Assembly: GCF_004006015.1 (NCBI RefSeq)
Contig: NZ_CP034766.1
Span: 682,001 to 746,000 of the forward strand
Origin: Rhodococcus sp. X156
Lineage (GTDB): Bacteria > Actinomycetota > Actinomycetes > Mycobacteriales > Mycobacteriaceae
DNA: 64,000 nt
Direction of reading: 5' to 3'
Made by a program: the position numbers and the translations under genes
Notes under the pieces: model-generated
Told to the model about the DNA's origin: nothing
What the model saw: only the letters and a program-made list of their open reading frames with translations
Database searches by the model: none
In this document: positions 43,777 through 51,995 of the stretch, in pieces
Layout: every line of letters starts with the position of its first letter
Numbering within the stretch: the stretch's first letter is position 1

Positions 43777-45569
43777 TGGCCCAACCCGTGAACCTGGTCA
43801 ACCTGGAACAGGTGTCCAAGACCTACGGCGTCAAGCCGCTGCTGGACAAGGTGTCCCTGGGCGTGGCCTCCGGCGAGCGCATCGGCGTCGTCGGCCTCAA
43901 CGGGGGCGGCAAGACCACCCTGCTGGAGGTGCTCACCGGGCTCGAGCAGCCCGACTCCGGCCGGGTCAGCCAGACCGGCGGCCTGCGCCAGGCCGTGGTC
44001 ACCCAGCGCGGCGTGCTGCCCCCGGGCTCCACCATCGGCCAGGTGGTGCTCGCCCCGCTCGGCGTGGACGAGCACGAGTGGGCCGGCGACTCCCGCATCC
44101 GCAACGTGCTGCACGGCATCGGGGTGGACGCCCTGGGCGTGGACACCCCCATCGACGGCCTCTCCGGTGGCGAGCGCCGCCGGGTCGCCCTGGCCGCCGC
44201 GCTGGTGCAGGACCTGGACCTGCTGGTGCTGGACGAGCCCACCAACCACCTCGACGTGGAGGGTGTGCAGTGGTTGGCCGAGCACCTCAAGGGCCGCCGC
44301 TCCAGCCTCGTCGTCGTCACTCACGACCGCTGGTTCCTGGACACCGTGGCCACCCGCACCTGGGAGGTGGTGGGCGGCAAGGTGGAGACCTACGAGGGCG
44401 GCTACGCCGACTGGGTCTTCGCCCGTGCCGAGCGCACCCGCCAGGCTGACGCCGCCGAGGAGCGCCGCCAGAACCTGGCCCGCAAGGAGCTGGCCTGGCT
44501 GCGCCGCGGCGCCCCGGCCCGCACCTCCAAGCCCAAGTACCGCATCGAGTCGGCCGAGGCGCTCATCGCCGACGTGCCGCCCCCGCGCGACCGGGTGGCG
44601 CTGGCCTCCTTCGCCGCCCGCCGCCTGGGCAAGGTGGTGCTCGAGCTCGAGCACGTCAACGTGCAGACCCCGGACGGCCGTGAGCTGGTGCACGACCTCA
44701 CCTGGCGGCTGGGCCCGGGCGACCGCATCGGCCTGGTCGGGGTGAACGGCTCCGGCAAGACCACCCTGCTGCGGATGCTCGGCGGCGAGGTGGAGCCCAC
44801 CGCCGGCAAGCGCATCCAGGGCCAGACCGTGCACCTGGGCTGGCTGCGCCAGGAGCTGGACGACCTGCCGCTGGACATGCGGGTGCTCGACGCGGTGGAG
44901 GACGTCGCCAAGTACGTCACCCTGGGCGACAAGGAGATGTCCGCCGCGCAGCTGGCCGAGCGGCTGGGCTTTGCCCCGGCGCGGCAGCGGGTGCCGGTGG
45001 GCGACCTCTCCGGTGGCGAGCGCCGCCGGCTGCAGCTCACCCGGGTGCTGATGGCCGAGCCCAACGTGCTGCTGCTGGACGAGCCGACCAACGACCTGGA
45101 CATCGACACGCTGCAGCAGCTGGAGGACCTGCTGGACTCCTGGCCGGGCACCATGGTGGTGGTCAGCCACGACCGCTACCTCACCGAGCGGGTGTGCGAC
45201 TCGGTGTGGGCGCTGTTCGGCGACGGCAAGCTGACCAACCTGCCGCGCGGCATCGACGAGTACCTGGAGCGCCGGGCCGCCGACCTCAGCGACAACCCCG
45301 GCCAGCCGGCCAACCTCGGCGGCACCACCAGCGCCGGTGGCAGCCGGCCCGACGCCGCCACGCTGCGCGCCGCCCGCAAGGAGCTGAGCAAGGTGGAGCG
45401 CACGGTGAGCAAGCTGGACGAGAAGGAGCGTGCGCTGCACGCCCAGCTGGCCGAGGCCACCACCGACGCCGGCCGGCTCGCCGACCTCGGGGTGCAGCTC
45501 AAGGCCGTGCAGGCGGAGAAGGAAGCCGCCGAGGAGAAGTGGATGGAGCTCGCCGCCGCATTCGAGTGA
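43776..45569 (+). CDS. ABC-F ATPase, Uup-like
   Basis: 597 aa, no membrane segments. Two ATPase domains: Walker A GLNGGGKTT and GVNGSGKTT, ABC signatures LSGGERRRVALA and LSGGERRRLQLT, Walker B LLVLDEPTNHLD and LLLDEPTNDLD. The inter-domain linker (about 205-300) is present, and the C-terminal 70 residues form a coiled coil (KELSKVERTVSKLDEKERA), as in Uup. ABC-F proteins act on the ribosome to resolve stalled peptides or give antibiotic protection; Uup-type members are housekeeping. It is translated with ispE. A short hairpin follows the stop. Confidence 0.92.
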   Translation: MAQPVNLVNLEQVSKTYGVKPLLDKVSLGVASGERIGVVGLNGGGKTTLLEVLTGLEQPDSGRVSQTGGLRQAVVTQRGVLPPGSTIGQVVLAPLGVDEHEWAGDSRIRNVLHGIGVDALGVDTPIDGLSGGERRRVALAAALVQDLDLLVLDEPTNHLDVEGVQWLAEHLKGRRSSLVVVTHDRWFLDTVATRTWEVVGGKVETYEGGYADWVFARAERTRQADAAEERRQNLARKELAWLRRGAPARTSKPKYRIESAEALIADVPPPRDRVALASFAARRLGKVVLELEHVNVQTPDGRELVHDLTWRLGPGDRIGLVGVNGSGKTTLLRMLGGEVEPTAGKRIQGQTVHLGWLRQELDDLPLDMRVLDAVEDVAKYVTLGDKEMSAAQLAERLGFAPARQRVPVGDLSGGERRRLQLTRVLMAEPNVLLLDEPTNDLDIDTLQQLEDLLDSWPGTMVVVSHDRYLTERVCDSVWALFGDGKLTNLPRGIDEYLERRAADLSDNPGQPANLGGTTSAGGSRPDAATLRAARKELSKVERTVSKLDEKERALHAQLAEATTDAGRLADLGVQLKAVQAEKEAAEEKWMELAAAFE

Positions 45570-45577
45570 ACCAGCGT

Positions 45578-45597
45578 TCGAGGGACCCTGCCCTCGA
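45578..45597 (+). terminator. Putative terminator after the ABC-F gene
   Basis: TCGAGGG-ACCCTG-CCCTCGA: seven-base stem, six-base loop, nine bases after the stop codon. No T-run. Confidence 0.45.
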
Positions 45598-45685
45598 CTG
45601 AACCGACTCGTGCGCCAGTGACGAAGCCCACGGAGATGCACGTCACGGTCGTTTTCGTGGGCAACGAGACGGACGCCTGCAAGAC

Positions 45686-45708
45686 TGCACTCTATGGGGC
45701 AGAGTGCA
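45686..45708. promoter_or_regulatory. Palindrome across the tetR start codon
   Basis: TGCACTCT (45686-45693) and AGAGTGCA (45701-45708) form a perfect eight-base inverted repeat around ATGGGGC, which holds the ATG. The core GCACTC-N9-GAGTGC equals the CIRCE core, but the flanking bases do not extend the CIRCE symmetry. A -10-like AAGACT (45681-45686) lies seven bases before the ATG, so the site would cover the transcription start of a leaderless mRNA. Autorepression by the TetR protein is the simplest reading. Confidence 0.6.
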
Positions 45709-46278
45709 AAGACCGTGCTGCGGCGTCGCACGCAGACCGGGTACCGGGTGTGGATGTGCGCCCAGCAGCTCACCGACGAGCGTGGCTTCGACGGCTTCAC
45801 CATGGACGACCTCGCCGAGCTCGCCGGGGTCTCCCGCCGCACCCTGTTCAACTACTTCCCCGGCAAGGCCGACGCGGTCCTCGGCACCGCCCCTGAGCTG
45901 ACCAGCGACGTCCTGGTCACCCTCTCCGAGCGTCGCGGCAGCGACCTGATGGAGGACCTGCTTCTGCTCGGCGGCGAGATCCTCGGGCCGCTGGACATCA
46001 CCCGCGCGCAGGTGGAGCGGATGAAGCGGGTGATCATCAGCAACCCCCGCCTGCTGACCCTGTGCTACGAGCGGATGGCCGCACTGAGCGCCCAGACGGT
46101 GGCGGCGATCCGGGCCCGCGACGGCGACGCCTTCGACGGCCCACGGACGGTGCTCGCGGTCCGCCTGGTGGGGGCCATCCTCGACGCCGCGATGGAGAAC
46201 TGGCTGGCCCAGGACGACGGCACGCTCGTGGAGGCCTTCGAGAAGGCGCTGAGGGGGGCTCGTGAGCTGCTGAGCTGA
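45694..46278 (+). CDS. TetR-family regulator next to an MMPL transporter
   Basis: 194 aa. The helix-turn-helix is MDDLAELAGVSRRTLFNYF within RGFDGFTMDDLAELAG and VSRRTLFNYFPGKADAV, a textbook TetR N-terminus. The C-terminal domain resembles the AcrR type often found beside mycobacterial MmpL-like genes. No Shine-Dalgarno; the start codon lies within the palindrome at 45686-45708. The MMPL gene starts 58 bases downstream and is probably the regulated target. Confidence 0.88.
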   Translation: MGQSAKTVLRRRTQTGYRVWMCAQQLTDERGFDGFTMDDLAELAGVSRRTLFNYFPGKADAVLGTAPELTSDVLVTLSERRGSDLMEDLLLLGGEILGPLDITRAQVERMKRVIISNPRLLTLCYERMAALSAQTVAAIRARDGDAFDGPRTVLAVRLVGAILDAAMENWLAQDDGTLVEAFEKALRGARELLS

Positions 46279-46290
46279 CCCGCCGCTGTC

Positions 46291-46310
46291 GGCACCGGCC
46301 ACCCGGTGCC
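46291..46310. repeat. Perfect palindrome between tetR and the MMPL gene
   Basis: GGCACCGG-CCAC-CCGGTGCC: eight-base arms and a four-base loop, 26 bases before the MMPL ATG. It may be an mRNA hairpin that lowers read-through from tetR to the transporter, or a second operator. Confidence 0.55.
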
Positions 46311-46336
46311 CCGTCTGACTCCTCAGGAGAACCCGC

Positions 46337-48640
46337 ATGGCTACCCTGCTCTACCGCCTCGGCCAGACCGCCTACCGGCGGTGGCCGCTCTTCCTGGTCG
46401 CCTGGCTCATCGCCATGGTGGCCATCGCCGGCTTCGCCGCAACGTCGTCCAAGCCCATGACCGACTCCTTCTCCATCCCGGGCATCCCCTCGGAGCAGGC
46501 AGCTGACCTGCAGTCCCAGCTGTTCCCCGGGGCCAAGGACGCCTTCGACACCGCCTCGGTCAAGGTCGTCGTCGCCGCGCCGGACGGCCACCAGCTGGCA
46601 GAGCCGACCTACGCCCAGGCCGTGGACGCCCTCGTCGCCGACCTCAAGGGCCTGCCGCAGGTGCCGGCCGAGGCCCCGGTGGTCAACCCGGTGCAGGCCG
46701 CCGCGGCGCAGACCGAGAAGATCGTCGCCGCCGCCGGCCAGGCCGGGCTGTCCCCGGAGCAGGCCCAGGCCAACGCCCAGGCGCTGTCCCCGCTGTCTCC
46801 GGACGGTCGGGTGGGCACCATCTCCTTCGACCTGGACGTGGCCACCGTGGCCGACGTCGAGCCGACCACCATCGACGAGCTGTTCTCGGTGCTGGACACC
46901 GCCCGCGGCAGCGGGCTGACCGTGGAGGCCAACGGCACCGGCACCACCGGCATGGCCGAGATCAGCATGACCTCCGAGCTGATCGGCGTGGCCGTGGCGC
47001 TCATCGTGCTGGTGCTCACCTTCGGCTCCCTGGTGGGTGGCGGGCTGCCCATCATCACCGCCCTGTGGGGCGTGGGCCTGAGCGCCGCCGGCATCTACGC
47101 GATGACCGCGTTCACCGAGGTCGGCTCCACCACCCCGATGCTGGCCATCATGATCGGCCTGGCCGTGGGCATCGACTACACGCTGTTCATCCTGGCCCGC
47201 TACCGCAGCGAGCTCGAGCACACCGACGACCGCCGGCACGCCACCGGCATCGCGGTGGGCACCGCCGGCTCCGCCGTGGTGTTCGCCGGCCTCACGGTGC
47301 TGATCGCGCTGGCCGCGCTGTCGGTGGTGCGGATCCCGTTCCTCACCACCATGGGTGTGGCCGCGGCGGCCGCGGTGTTCGTGGCGGTGCTGCTGGCGCT
47401 GACCCTGCTGCCGGCCCTGCTCGGCATGCTCAAGTCCAAGGCGTTCGGCGGCACGGTGCGCAAGTACCAGCCCAAGCGCGAGGACGACGGCGTTGTGCTC
47501 AACAACGGGGTGCGCTGGGCGCGCCTCGTCGGCAAGGCGCCCGTCGCGGCGCTGCTGATCGGCGTGGTGGCGCTCGGTGCCCTGGCCGTTCCGCTGCAGG
47601 GCCTGCACCTGGCCCTGCCCAGCGACTCCACCGCCTCGTCCGACACCACCCAGCGGCAGGCCACCGACCTGATCGCCGACGCCTTCGGTCCCGGCCGCGA
47701 CGCTCCGCTGCTGATCGTGGTGGACGGTCGCGGCATCGACGACCCCGGCCAGCGCACCGCCGCCTTCGCCCAGGTCGCCACCTGGGCCGGCGAGCAGTCG
47801 GGCGTCACCAACGCCCAGCTGGTGGCCAGCAACCCCGAGGGCACCGGTGCCCAGATCATGGTCACCCCGACCAAGGGCGCGGCCGACACCGAGACCGAGA
47901 ACCTGCTGACCGACCTGCGGGAGGGCCAGGCCGGAGTGGAGCAGCGCACCGGCACCGTCATCGGCGTCACCGGCCTGACGGCCATCGCGGTGGACGTCTC
48001 CGAGCAGCTGGCCGACGCCCTGCCGATCTACCTCTCGGTGGTGGTGGGCCTGGCGTTCATCCTGCTCACCCTGGTGTTCCGCTCCCTGCTGGTGCCGCTG
48101 ACCGCCACCCTCGGGTTCGTGCTGTCGGTGCTGGCCACCCTGGGCGCCACCGTCTGGATCTTCCAGGACGGCGCGTTCGGCCTGGTGGAGGGACAGCCCA
48201 TCATCAGCTTCATGCCGATCTTCCTCATCGGGCTGGTGTTCGGGCTGGCGATGGACTACCAGGTGTTCCTGGTGACCCGGATGCGGGAGGCGCACGTGCA
48301 CGGCTACTCCCCGCGGGAGGCCGTGGTGGACGGCTTCCGCAGCAGCGCCCGGGTGGTGGCCGCCGCGGCGGTCATCATGATCGCGGTGTTCGGCGCGTTC
48401 GTGCTCATCGACGAGCCGATCATCCGGTCGATGGGCTTCGCGCTGGCGGTGGCGGTCTTCCTGGACGCCTTCGTGGTGCGGATGATGCTCATCCCCGCGG
48501 TGATGTACCTGCTCGGGGAGAAGGCCTGGTGGATCCCCCGGTGGCTCGACCGGATCCTGCCCAACATCGACGTGGAGGGCGAGAAGCTCGACCGCCCGCA
48601 CCTGCAGACCGATGACGAGCGCGAGCCGGTCAACGCCTGA
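46337..48640 (+). CDS. MMPL/RND-family transporter
   Basis: 767 aa, ATG with GGAG ten bases before. Twelve predicted membrane helices in the 1+5/1+5 arrangement with two large extracytoplasmic loops (about 45-190 and 440-560). GLAVGIDYTLFILARYRSEL and GLVFGLAMDYQVFLVTRMREAH are the duplicated GxxxDY motifs whose Asp-Tyr pairs relay protons. RND exporters of this group move lipids or drugs out of the cell. Controlled probably by the preceding TetR. A strong hairpin follows the stop. Confidence 0.92.
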   Translation: MATLLYRLGQTAYRRWPLFLVAWLIAMVAIAGFAATSSKPMTDSFSIPGIPSEQAADLQSQLFPGAKDAFDTASVKVVVAAPDGHQLAEPTYAQAVDALVADLKGLPQVPAEAPVVNPVQAAAAQTEKIVAAAGQAGLSPEQAQANAQALSPLSPDGRVGTISFDLDVATVADVEPTTIDELFSVLDTARGSGLTVEANGTGTTGMAEISMTSELIGVAVALIVLVLTFGSLVGGGLPIITALWGVGLSAAGIYAMTAFTEVGSTTPMLAIMIGLAVGIDYTLFILARYRSELEHTDDRRHATGIAVGTAGSAVVFAGLTVLIALAALSVVRIPFLTTMGVAAAAAVFVAVLLALTLLPALLGMLKSKAFGGTVRKYQPKREDDGVVLNNGVRWARLVGKAPVAALLIGVVALGALAVPLQGLHLALPSDSTASSDTTQRQATDLIADAFGPGRDAPLLIVVDGRGIDDPGQRTAAFAQVATWAGEQSGVTNAQLVASNPEGTGAQIMVTPTKGAADTETENLLTDLREGQAGVEQRTGTVIGVTGLTAIAVDVSEQLADALPIYLSVVVGLAFILLTLVFRSLLVPLTATLGFVLSVLATLGATVWIFQDGAFGLVEGQPIISFMPIFLIGLVFGLAMDYQVFLVTRMREAHVHGYSPREAVVDGFRSSARVVAAAAVIMIAVFGAFVLIDEPIIRSMGFALAVAVFLDAFVVRMMLIPAVMYLLGEKAWWIPRWLDRILPNIDVEGEKLDRPHLQTDDEREPVNA

Positions 48641-48655
48641 CCTGCTCCGCTGGCG

Positions 48656-48694
48656 GAACGGCCCCGCACCCTCTCGAGGGTTGCGGGGCCGTTC
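48656..48694. terminator. Strong bidirectional hairpin between MMPL and SARP genes
   Basis: A 12-bp stem (GAACGGCCCCGC with GCGGGGCCGTTC) is extended by ACCCTC/GAGGGT with one bulged T, giving 18 pairs around a two-base turn. It lies 15 bases after the MMPL stop and 33 bases beyond the stop of the converging SARP gene. Confidence 0.75.
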
Positions 48695-48727
48695 TGCGTC
48701 GCGGCCCCTGCCCCGCCCCCCGGGTGG

Positions 48728-51700
48728 TCAGAGCAGGGCACGCGCCTGGCGAGCCCAGTGCGCGGCGCCGAGCTTGTCGGCCAGGGCCGCCGCGTCGGCG
48801 GCGTGGCGCGCGCTGGCGGCAGCGTCGCCCCGCGCCCCCGCCAGCTTGGCCAGGTACAGGTCCACCGGGCCCAGGGTGGCCGCACCGCCCTGGATGCCGG
48901 CGAGGTGCCCGGCCCACGGCAGCAGCTGGGCGTACCACTCCGCGCAGGCCGCGGGGTGGGCCAGGCGGGCAGCGTTGTCGGCCCGCAGCCCGGCGAAGTA
49001 CAGCCACAGGTAGTCGTGCAGCACCGGCAGCGCCGGGTCCCACACCGCCTGCGCCTGCTCGAGCCGGCCCGCGTCCAGCAGCGCGGTCACCACCATGTCG
49101 TTGACCCCTCGCGGGCGCAGGTCCAGCCAGCTGGTCAGCTCCTCGACGAAGTCGGCACAGTCCCCGGCGGCGTGGGCCACCGTGAAGCGCAGCACCACGT
49201 CCATCGCCACCCCGTTGGGATCCCCCGACGCCTGCAGCTGCTGGGCCGTCGCCGCGTAGGTGTCCCTGGCCGCGTCCAGGTCGCCGCGGGTCAGCGCGAC
49301 CGCGCCGGAGAACATCGCGGCCACCGCCAGCAGCAGCGGCAGCTGTCCGGCGCTGCCCGAGCGCGTCGCGTGCGCCACGTGCTCGGCGGCCAGCTCCAGG
49401 TCGCCGGCGTCGGCCGCGGCGCCGAACAGCACGTGGTGGGCCACCGCCTGGTAGGTCAGCAGCCCCGCCTCCTGCGCCACCGCCAGCAGCTGCTCGCCCA
49501 CCGCCCGCAGCTGTCCGGCCGGCCGTGGTGGGAACGCCACCAGGTAGCGGGCGTTGAGCGCCCGGCACAGCAGCACCGGGTCGCCCAGCCGGGTGGCCAG
49601 CTCCACCGCCTCGGCCGAGCACTGCTCCGCCCGGCGGAACAACCGAGTGCTCTCCGTCTCCAGGGCCAGGCTGGCCAGCAGGTCCACCCGTAGCGGACCC
49701 GGCTCGGTGACCACGGCCACGGCCCGCTCCAGCTGAGCCACCACGGTCTCGTCCAGCAGGGACAGCTCACGGATGGTCCACACCGTCGGCGCCTGCCACA
49801 CCAGGGCCCGGGCCACGTCGCGGGGCCCGCCGTGCTGCTGCGCCCACTGCACCGCCCTGGCCCGCTCCTGCCGCGCCAGCGCCAGCTCGCCGTGCGCGGC
49901 GAGGGCGTGCACCAGGTGGCGCTGCACCGCGAAGCGCGCGGGGGCCGGGGTGTGCGCCAGCTCGTGGGCCTGCAGGGCGGCGCGGGCGTGCCGGATCGCC
50001 TCGTCGAACGCCCCGTGCTCCATCGCCCGCTCGCAGCCGGCGCCCAGGTGCCCGACGGCGCGCCCGGCCACCCGGGCGTCCAGGGCCGCGGCGCTGTGGT
50101 GGGCCATGGCCTCCACCCGGTCGGGATGGCGGGTCTCCAGCAGGGCGAGCACCGACTGGTGCAGGCGGCTGCGGCGGATGGGAGCCAGCCGCTCGTAGAG
50201 GGCGTCGCGGACCAGGGCGTGGGTGAAGCGCACCTCGCCGGGGGCGGGCACCTGCAGCAGCCCGGCCACCACGCCCGCGTCCAGGTCGTCGACCACCTGC
50301 TCCTCCAGCTCGGTGGCGGTGGCCGGGCGGGGCAGCTGGGTGGCCTCCACCTCCAGCAACAGGTCCAGGTCGATGTCGCGGCCGAGCACCGCCGCCCGCG
50401 ACAACAGCTCCACCGTGGCCGGGGGCAGCCGGGCGATGCGGCGCTGCAGCAGGTCGCGGATGGCCGAGGGCAGCTCGCGCAGGGCCTGCTCGGCGCCCTC
50501 GGCGGCCACCAGCCGACCCAGCTGGCGCAGGAACAGCGGACTGCCCGCGGAGCGCTCCACCAGCGACCGCCACGTCGCCGCGGGCAGCGCCTCGCCCACC
50601 AGCTCCTGCAGCAGCCGCTGGGCCGGGGCCGGTTCCAGCCCGCCCAGCTCGATGCGGTCGACGGTGCGGTCGGCGACGGCGGCGAAGGTGGCGCCCAGCT
50701 CGGCGGAGACCTCCTCACCGCGGAAGGTGGCCACCAGCAGCACGCCGGGCTGCCCCTGGTGGGCGAGGTGACGAAAGATCTGCAGGGTCTCCCCGTCGGC
50801 GCGGTGCAGGTCGTCCACGGCCACCACCACCGGCCCCCCGGCGCTGCGCCCGGCCAGCGCCCCGGTGAGCGCCGAGGCCAGCTCGAACGGGGTGCTGGCC
50901 TCGGCACCGTCCAGCGACCGCAGCACCTCCCGCCACGCCCAGCCGGCCGGCGCACCGTCCACCTCGGCGCAGCGGCCCCGCACCACGGTGGCCGTCGCCG
51001 CCGACTCGTCGCAGAACCGCTCCACCAGCGCGGACTTGCCGAACCCGGCCTCGGCGCACACCCACACCACCGCCAGCCGGTCGCGCGCCTGCTCGGCCGC
51101 GCGCCGCAGCCGGGCCAGCTCGGCGTGCCGGCCGACGAAGCCCGCCCCGGAGCGGCGCGCCACCGCGGGCGGGGCCGGCGGGACGACGCGGGCGGCCGCG
51201 GGCGGGGCCGGCGGGACGGGGACCTGCAGGTGCTCGGCGTGGGCGAGGATGTCCGCCTCCAGCGCGCGCACCGCGGGGCTGGGGTCCACGCCCAGCTCCG
51301 CCACCAGCCGGCTGCGCAGCGAGCTCAGCTCGGCCAGCGCCTCACCCTGCCGTCCGGCCCGGTACAGGGCCGTTGCCAGGGCGTGCACCGCCTGCTCGCG
51401 CAACGGGTGGGCCCGCACGTGCTGGGCGAGGTCGGCCGCCACCAGCTGCGCGGAGCGCCCCAGCTGCAGCCCCGCGGTGGCCCGCAGCTCCACCGCGCTC
51501 GCGCGCAGCTCGCCCAGGCGCCGCGCCTCCGCGGCGGCCCAGGGCTGGTCCGGGTAGGCGGCGTAGGGCTCGTCGGTCCACAGCGCCAGCGCCTGCTCCA
51601 CCAGGGCGGTCACCTGGTGCGCGTCGGTGACCTCGCCAGCGCGGGCCAGCAGCGCCTGGAAGTGCCAGGCGTCCACCGACTCGGTGGGCAGCGCCAGCAG

Positions 51701-51982
51701 GTAGCCCGGCGCGGCGCTGACGATCACCGCCGCCGGGCGTCGCCGCGGCCGGTCGGGCTCCAGCCGCTTGCGCAGGTGGGAGATGTAGGCCTGCAGGGCG
51801 CCGCTGGCCTTGGGCGGCGGGTGGCCCGCCCACAGGTCGTCCAGGAAGCGGTCGGCGGAGACCACCCGGCGGCCCGCCGCCACCAGCAGCCCCAGCACCG
51901 CGCGCTGGCGCGGACCGCCGAGCTCGAGGGGAGTCCCGTCGAGCTCGGCGCGCACCGTGCCGAAGATGCTGACCCGCACCAC
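48728..51982 (-). CDS. SARP-type large transcriptional regulator (AfsR/BTAD with ATPase)
   Basis: 1084 aa. The GTG at 51982 is chosen: TACCCT lies seven bases upstream. N-terminal winged helix (about 1-95; VSIFGTVRAELDG, GGPRQRAVLGLLVAAGRRVVS), bacterial activator domain BTAD (about 100-245; LPTESVDAWHFQALLARAG), a P-loop ATPase (about 285-440; CAEAGFGKSALVERF, VAVDDLHRADGETL), then a long TPR-like helical region. Such proteins switch on secondary-metabolite or stress genes. It follows the second MMPL gene by two bases and probably controls the MMPL/FAD-oxidase group. No LuxR tail. Confidence 0.88.
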   Translation of the reverse strand: MVRVSIFGTVRAELDGTPLELGGPRQRAVLGLLVAAGRRVVSADRFLDDLWAGHPPPKASGALQAYISHLRKRLEPDRPRRRPAAVIVSAAPGYLLALPTESVDAWHFQALLARAGEVTDAHQVTALVEQALALWTDEPYAAYPDQPWAAAEARRLGELRASAVELRATAGLQLGRSAQLVAADLAQHVRAHPLREQAVHALATALYRAGRQGEALAELSSLRSRLVAELGVDPSPAVRALEADILAHAEHLQVPVPPAPPAAARVVPPAPPAVARRSGAGFVGRHAELARLRRAAEQARDRLAVVWVCAEAGFGKSALVERFCDESAATATVVRGRCAEVDGAPAGWAWREVLRSLDGAEASTPFELASALTGALAGRSAGGPVVVAVDDLHRADGETLQIFRHLAHQGQPGVLLVATFRGEEVSAELGATFAAVADRTVDRIELGGLEPAPAQRLLQELVGEALPAATWRSLVERSAGSPLFLRQLGRLVAAEGAEQALRELPSAIRDLLQRRIARLPPATVELLSRAAVLGRDIDLDLLLEVEATQLPRPATATELEEQVVDDLDAGVVAGLLQVPAPGEVRFTHALVRDALYERLAPIRRSRLHQSVLALLETRHPDRVEAMAHHSAAALDARVAGRAVGHLGAGCERAMEHGAFDEAIRHARAALQAHELAHTPAPARFAVQRHLVHALAAHGELALARQERARAVQWAQQHGGPRDVARALVWQAPTVWTIRELSLLDETVVAQLERAVAVVTEPGPLRVDLLASLALETESTRLFRRAEQCSAEAVELATRLGDPVLLCRALNARYLVAFPPRPAGQLRAVGEQLLAVAQEAGLLTYQAVAHHVLFGAAADAGDLELAAEHVAHATRSGSAGQLPLLLAVAAMFSGAVALTRGDLDAARDTYAATAQQLQASGDPNGVAMDVVLRFTVAHAAGDCADFVEELTSWLDLRPRGVNDMVVTALLDAGRLEQAQAVWDPALPVLHDYLWLYFAGLRADNAARLAHPAACAEWYAQLLPWAGHLAGIQGGAATLGPVDLYLAKLAGARGDAAASARHAADAAALADKLGAAHWARQARALL

Positions 51983-51995
51983 CCTCAGGAGGGTA
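51983..51995 (-). promoter_or_regulatory. Putative leaderless promoter of the SARP gene
   Basis: On the minus strand TACCCT (51995 to 51990), seven bases, then GTG at 51982. It sits inside the last codons of the upstream MMPL gene, so the regulator may be made separately from its operon. Confidence 0.45.
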
